From an uncultured Bacteroidales bacterium (GTDB lineage: Bacteria > Bacteroidota > Bacteroidia > Bacteroidales > P3), in contig CAKZZD010000019.1 in the NCBI GenBank assembly GCA_937886715.1, positions 47,364-111,363 on the forward strand: a stretch of DNA of 64,000 bases, written 5' to 3'. Positions within the stretch are counted from its first letter, which is position 1; each line of letters starts with the position of its first letter. Both the position numbers and the translations under genes were made by a program. Below the pieces are notes generated by a model. It was not told the origin of the DNA. It made no database searches and saw nothing but the letters and a program-made list of their open reading frames with translations. Below, piece after piece: positions 61,313 through 64,000 of the stretch.

Positions 61313-64000
61313 TCATTGCAGGATGATGCGGCACGGGACATGCTGTCCGCCTGTCGGCTCGATGTCCATCAGGTAGGTGCCGCGCGGCAGAATGCCCAGG
61401 CTCACCGCGTCGGTGTCGCGCCAGGTGCCCACCTGCCGTCCGTCGATGCTGTACAGGGTGACACGCTCCACCTGCATGCCCAGGCGCACCACGTCGACGG
61501 CCGGGTTGGGATAGGGCAGGGGGGTGCCGGCTTCCACGTCGCCGATGCCCTGCGTCGGCGGCTCCAGCGTCAGCACCAGCGTCACCACGCTGTCGCAGCC
61601 GTACATCGTGTGCAGCGTCTGCTCATACACGCCCGAGGCGTCGTAGGCGGTGCCGTTCCAGGTGTAGCTCTCGGCCTCCACCGTGGCCTCCACCGTGTCG
61701 TGGTACACGGGATGCACCGCCACCTCGATGCGCAGCAGCGAGTCGCAGCCCCATCGGTTGGTGTAGTGCTCCTCGATGGTGGCATCGTCGTAGTAGGTCG
61801 TCCCGCTCCAGCTGAAATGGTCGCAGGCGTTGATGTGCATGGTGCGCTCCGACGAGGGACGTATGGTCAGTTCCAGCGTCACCACCGCCGTGCATCCTTC
61901 CGCTGTGGCAACGGTGTCGGCGTAAGTGCCTGTCTGGCTGTATTCGCGATTGTTCCACGTGAAACTATCACATGCGGTGGCGCTCACCGTGCTGTCCACG
62001 GTGCCGACGATGGTGTAGTCCACCACCAGCAGGCTGCCGCCCAGGTCCAAGGTGCGGCAGTAGTGGCCTTCCTGCTGTGTGTTGATGGGCTCTCCACCCA
62101 GCGTGTAGCTGCTGCCGGCGCACAGGGTGTCGCTCCGGAAGGCCACCGGGCGGCTGCGGTGCGGCAGCTGCACACGGTCGATCCAGGCACAGTCGCTGCC
62201 GCTCGACACGCTGTAGTCTTTCGAGTAGGTGAACAGGTAGGTGTGGGTGCCGGGTGCCACCGCGAAGGCGGCGCGCGTCCACTCCACGTTGCCCGAGGCC
62301 ACCACCAGCTCGGTGCCGTCGAGGTAGAAATGGAATTTGTCGTAGTTGTTCTCCGACGACACTCTGTAGTGGAACACCAGGCTGTCGCTCTCGGCCACGG
62401 TCTGGGTGTAGCTCAGCACGGCGGTGTCGTTGTGGCTCATCGCGCTGGTCGAGCGGGCGCAGTAGGTGCCTTCATAGGCGGTGCCGCTGGTCACCGTCCA
62501 GCCCAGGGTGCCCTGTGTCCAGCCGCTCAGCTGGTAGCCGCCCTCGAAGGTCTCGGTGGGCACCGTGCCGGTGAACACGTCGATGGGCAGCGTGGCCATG
62601 GTGTCGCCGCCGGTGGTCACCACGGCGTGGGCCGTCAGGCTCAGCGCCGCCGGCATCAGGGCGTCGGCATGCAGGGTGTAGTGGTGCGTCACCGAGGCGC
62701 CGCTGACCAGGGTGAAGCTGTTGCTGTTGTCGGCGCTGGCGGCCAGCAGGGCCGTCGGCGTCGTGAGGGTCATCAGGCTCGTCGCCAGCGGCGCATGGCC
62801 GCTGTTGGTCAGCGTCACGTCGACGCTACCGTTGCCGCCGCTGGTCACGCTGGCTTCTGTCGTGCTCGCCGTCAGCGTCAGCACGGGGGCCACGGTGGTC
62901 ATGAAGAGCATATTGCTCGTGCCGGTGGCGTTGCCGGTCCACGTCGTCGTCGCCGTCACCGTCACCCGTGCCATATCGGCGGCATGGGCATCGGCCGTGG
63001 CGGTGGCGCCCGTCAGGGTCACCGTGCCGCCGGCCGCCAGGCTGTCCACCGTCAGCGTGGTGCCGCCCAGCGTCACCGTGGCGTCGCTCGTGGCCAGCGT
63101 CACCGTCACGTTGTGCGCGGTGGCGTTGCCCGGGTTGTGCAGCGTCAGGCTCAGCGCCGCCGTGCTGCCGGCAGCCACCTGTTCGCCGCCCGTCATCGCC
63201 GTCACCATGGCATAGGCGCCGTCGGGCGGCAGCACCGTCACCGTCTGGAAGGCGGTGCGGTAGCCCTGCGCCGAGGCGGCCACCTCATAGCTGCCCACCG
63301 TCAGACTCGCCGGCAGCGGCAGCGTCACCACGCCCGTGGCGTCGGCATAGGCGGTGGCGATGCGCACGCCTGTCGTCGTGTCGCGCAACGACACATAGGC
63401 ATACGGCGCCGCCGACACCGTCAAGGTGCTGGTGCCGCTGATCACCGCGTTGGCCACCGCCAGCGGCATCACGTCGGCTTGCGTCAGATATATCATCACC
63501 GACGGGTCGCCCATCAGGTGGTAGATCTCCCAGTAGTAGAGCTTGCGGCTCGACGTCGACGACTGCACGGCCATGTTGCCCATCTGCATCATGCCGCCCT
63601 GCGTCGCCACCCAGTCGCTCTCGCTCTCGCCGTGCGTGTGGAACGCGCGGTCGTAGACGCCCAGCGCCGTCGACATGTAGGCCATCGACATCGTCGGGCC
63701 GATGCTGCTGCGCAGCCCCACGGCCCAGTAGAAGTCCTCATACCAGTAGGTGCTGTTGCTGCCGCCGATATATCCCACGGCGCCGCAGTAGTTGCCTTTG
63801 CGCAGCAGCGCCTCGCCCAGACATTCGTCGGTCTGGAAGCGGTTCGTCAGGCAGCAGTTGCCTATCATCAGGCCGAATTTCTGTGTGTTGGTCATCGCCG
63901 CCACATGGCTCGTCGTCAGGTTGGGTGTGCCCCAGCTCGTCGAGCTGCCGTGGGCCGAATAGTTGATCCACCCCGCCCCCTGGTTGTAGTAGCCGCGCAC
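61313..64000 (-). CDS. Gingipain-like C25 cysteine protease with T9SS type-A signal (N-terminus outside window)
   Basis: The last 895 codons of a gene continuing past the right edge. Catalytic His lies in INYSAHGSSTSW and Cys in GLMIGNCCLTNRF, as in family C25. After the protease come a CARDB-like Ser/Thr/Ala-rich region, an adhesin-type beta-sandwich (TETFEGGYQLSGW), and three about 45-aa repeats (ACDSFTWNNREY, ACDHFSWSGTTYY, EAESYTWNGTAYD, each with GCxSxVTLxL-like ends). The end is a type-A sorting domain (LPYPNPAVDVV, TLYSIDGRQVG, GTYLMDIEP, RIILQ). Predicted secreted surface protease. Confidence 0.93.
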   Translation of the reverse strand: MRGYYNQGAGWINYSAHGSSTSWGTPNLTTSHVAAMTNTQKFGLMIGNCCLTNRFQTDECLGEALLRKGNYCGAVGYIGGSNSTYWYEDFYWAVGLRSSIGPTMSMAYMSTALGVYDRAFHTHGESESDWVATQGGMMQMGNMAVQSSTSSRKLYYWEIYHLMGDPSVMIYLTQADVMPLAVANAVISGTSTLTVSAAPYAYVSLRDTTTGVRIATAYADATGVVTLPLPASLTVGSYEVAASAQGYRTAFQTVTVLPPDGAYAMVTAMTGGEQVAAGSTAALSLTLHNPGNATAHNVTVTLATSDATVTLGGTTLTVDSLAAGGTVTLTGATATADAHAADMARVTVTATTTWTGNATGTSNMLFMTTVAPVLTLTASTTEASVTSGGNGSVDVTLTNSGHAPLATSLMTLTTPTALLAASADNSNSFTLVSGASVTHHYTLHADALMPAALSLTAHAVVTTGGDTMATLPIDVFTGTVPTETFEGGYQLSGWTQGTLGWTVTSGTAYEGTYCARSTSAMSHNDTAVLSYTQTVAESDSLVFHYRVSSENNYDKFHFYLDGTELVVASGNVEWTRAAFAVAPGTHTYLFTYSKDYSVSSGSDCAWIDRVQLPHRSRPVAFRSDTLCAGSSYTLGGEPINTQQEGHYCRTLDLGGSLLVVDYTIVGTVDSTVSATACDSFTWNNREYSQTGTYADTVATAEGCTAVVTLELTIRPSSERTMHINACDHFSWSGTTYYDDATIEEHYTNRWGCDSLLRIEVAVHPVYHDTVEATVEAESYTWNGTAYDASGVYEQTLHTMYGCDSVVTLVLTLEPPTQGIGDVEAGTPLPYPNPAVDVVRLGMQVERVTLYSIDGRQVGTWRDTDAVSLGILPRGTYLMDIEPTGGQHVPCRIILQ
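61951..61966. promoter_or_regulatory. parS-like ParB binding site inside the C25 gene
   Basis: TGTTCCACGTGAAACT, 15 of 16 to TGTTnCACGTGAAACA and identical over 15 bases to the 21124 site. It lies in the coding sequence for DSFTWNN of the first repeat; parS sites within genes are well known. Confidence 0.7.

Overview
The window looks like a chromosomal segment from an uncultured, fairly GC-rich member of the order Bacteroidales (Bacteroidota). The evidence is: Bacteroidota-type promoters (TAnnTTTG -7 box with TTTG about 19-20 bp upstream), type IX secretion system (T9SS) cargo with type A and type B C-terminal sorting domains, a gingipain-like C25 protease, a Bacteroides-type serine palmitoyltransferase, and DUF4290, DUF4175 and DUF2723 proteins. 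Assignment below order level is not possible by eye. No tRNA, rRNA, CRISPR array, integrase or transposase was seen.

Layout. 0-0.9 kb: leftward operon of a 56-aa protein, LptE and a DUF2723 membrane protein cut by the window edge. 0.9-3.4 kb: degenerate arginase-family protein and RibBA. 3.9-6.7 kb: GNAT-like protein, secreted protein, SDR. 6.7-10.2 kb: DUF4175 coiled-coil membrane protein. 10.3-13.3 kb: anti-sigma-type kinase, YbeY, MnmG. 13.3-15.6 kb: WbqC, hypothetical, serine palmitoyltransferase. 16.3-18.4 kb: phospholipase/nuclease-fold protein, DeoC, RpiB. 18.49-18.9 kb: AT-rich non-coding region with eight or more TCAACA-core boxes, a candidate replication origin. 19.1-33.5 kb: rightward run of NadA, DUF3267, YbaK, RluA-type synthase, prohibitin, ALDH, barrel-like protein, DUF4290, MurA, CpsB-type PHP phosphatase, PurB, ABC exporter, T9SS type-B cargo, NadK and a membrane protein.

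33.6-64 kb is entirely leftward. A likely eight-gene operon (38.4 to 33.6 kb) starts with an ECF sigma factor and two small membrane proteins and continues with a lipoprotein, a NamZ/DUF1343 protein, a Bro-N protein, a Cys4 membrane protein and a nitroreductase. Dut and ClpP follow. A second ECF-sigma module (53.2-51.8 kb), with a related membrane gene, sits 29 bp upstream of two giant T9SS surface-protein genes (51.8-40 kb). The first giant gene is out of frame at a C7 tract just after its signal peptide. The right end holds TrmD, a LysM/M23 peptidase, a C69 dipeptidase, ManA, a small lipoprotein, CysS, an SMR exporter and a partial C25 protease with T9SS signal.

Most notable: (i) two 16-bp sites sharing a 15-mer with the ParB/parS palindrome, one 2.2 kb from the candidate origin; (ii) two paralogous ECF sigma/membrane modules, one directly upstream of giant secreted proteins; (iii) a possible homopolymer on/off switch in a giant surface protein; (iv) a family of intergenic G-rich palindromes; (v) a 444-bp element bounded by a perfect 20-bp inverted repeat.
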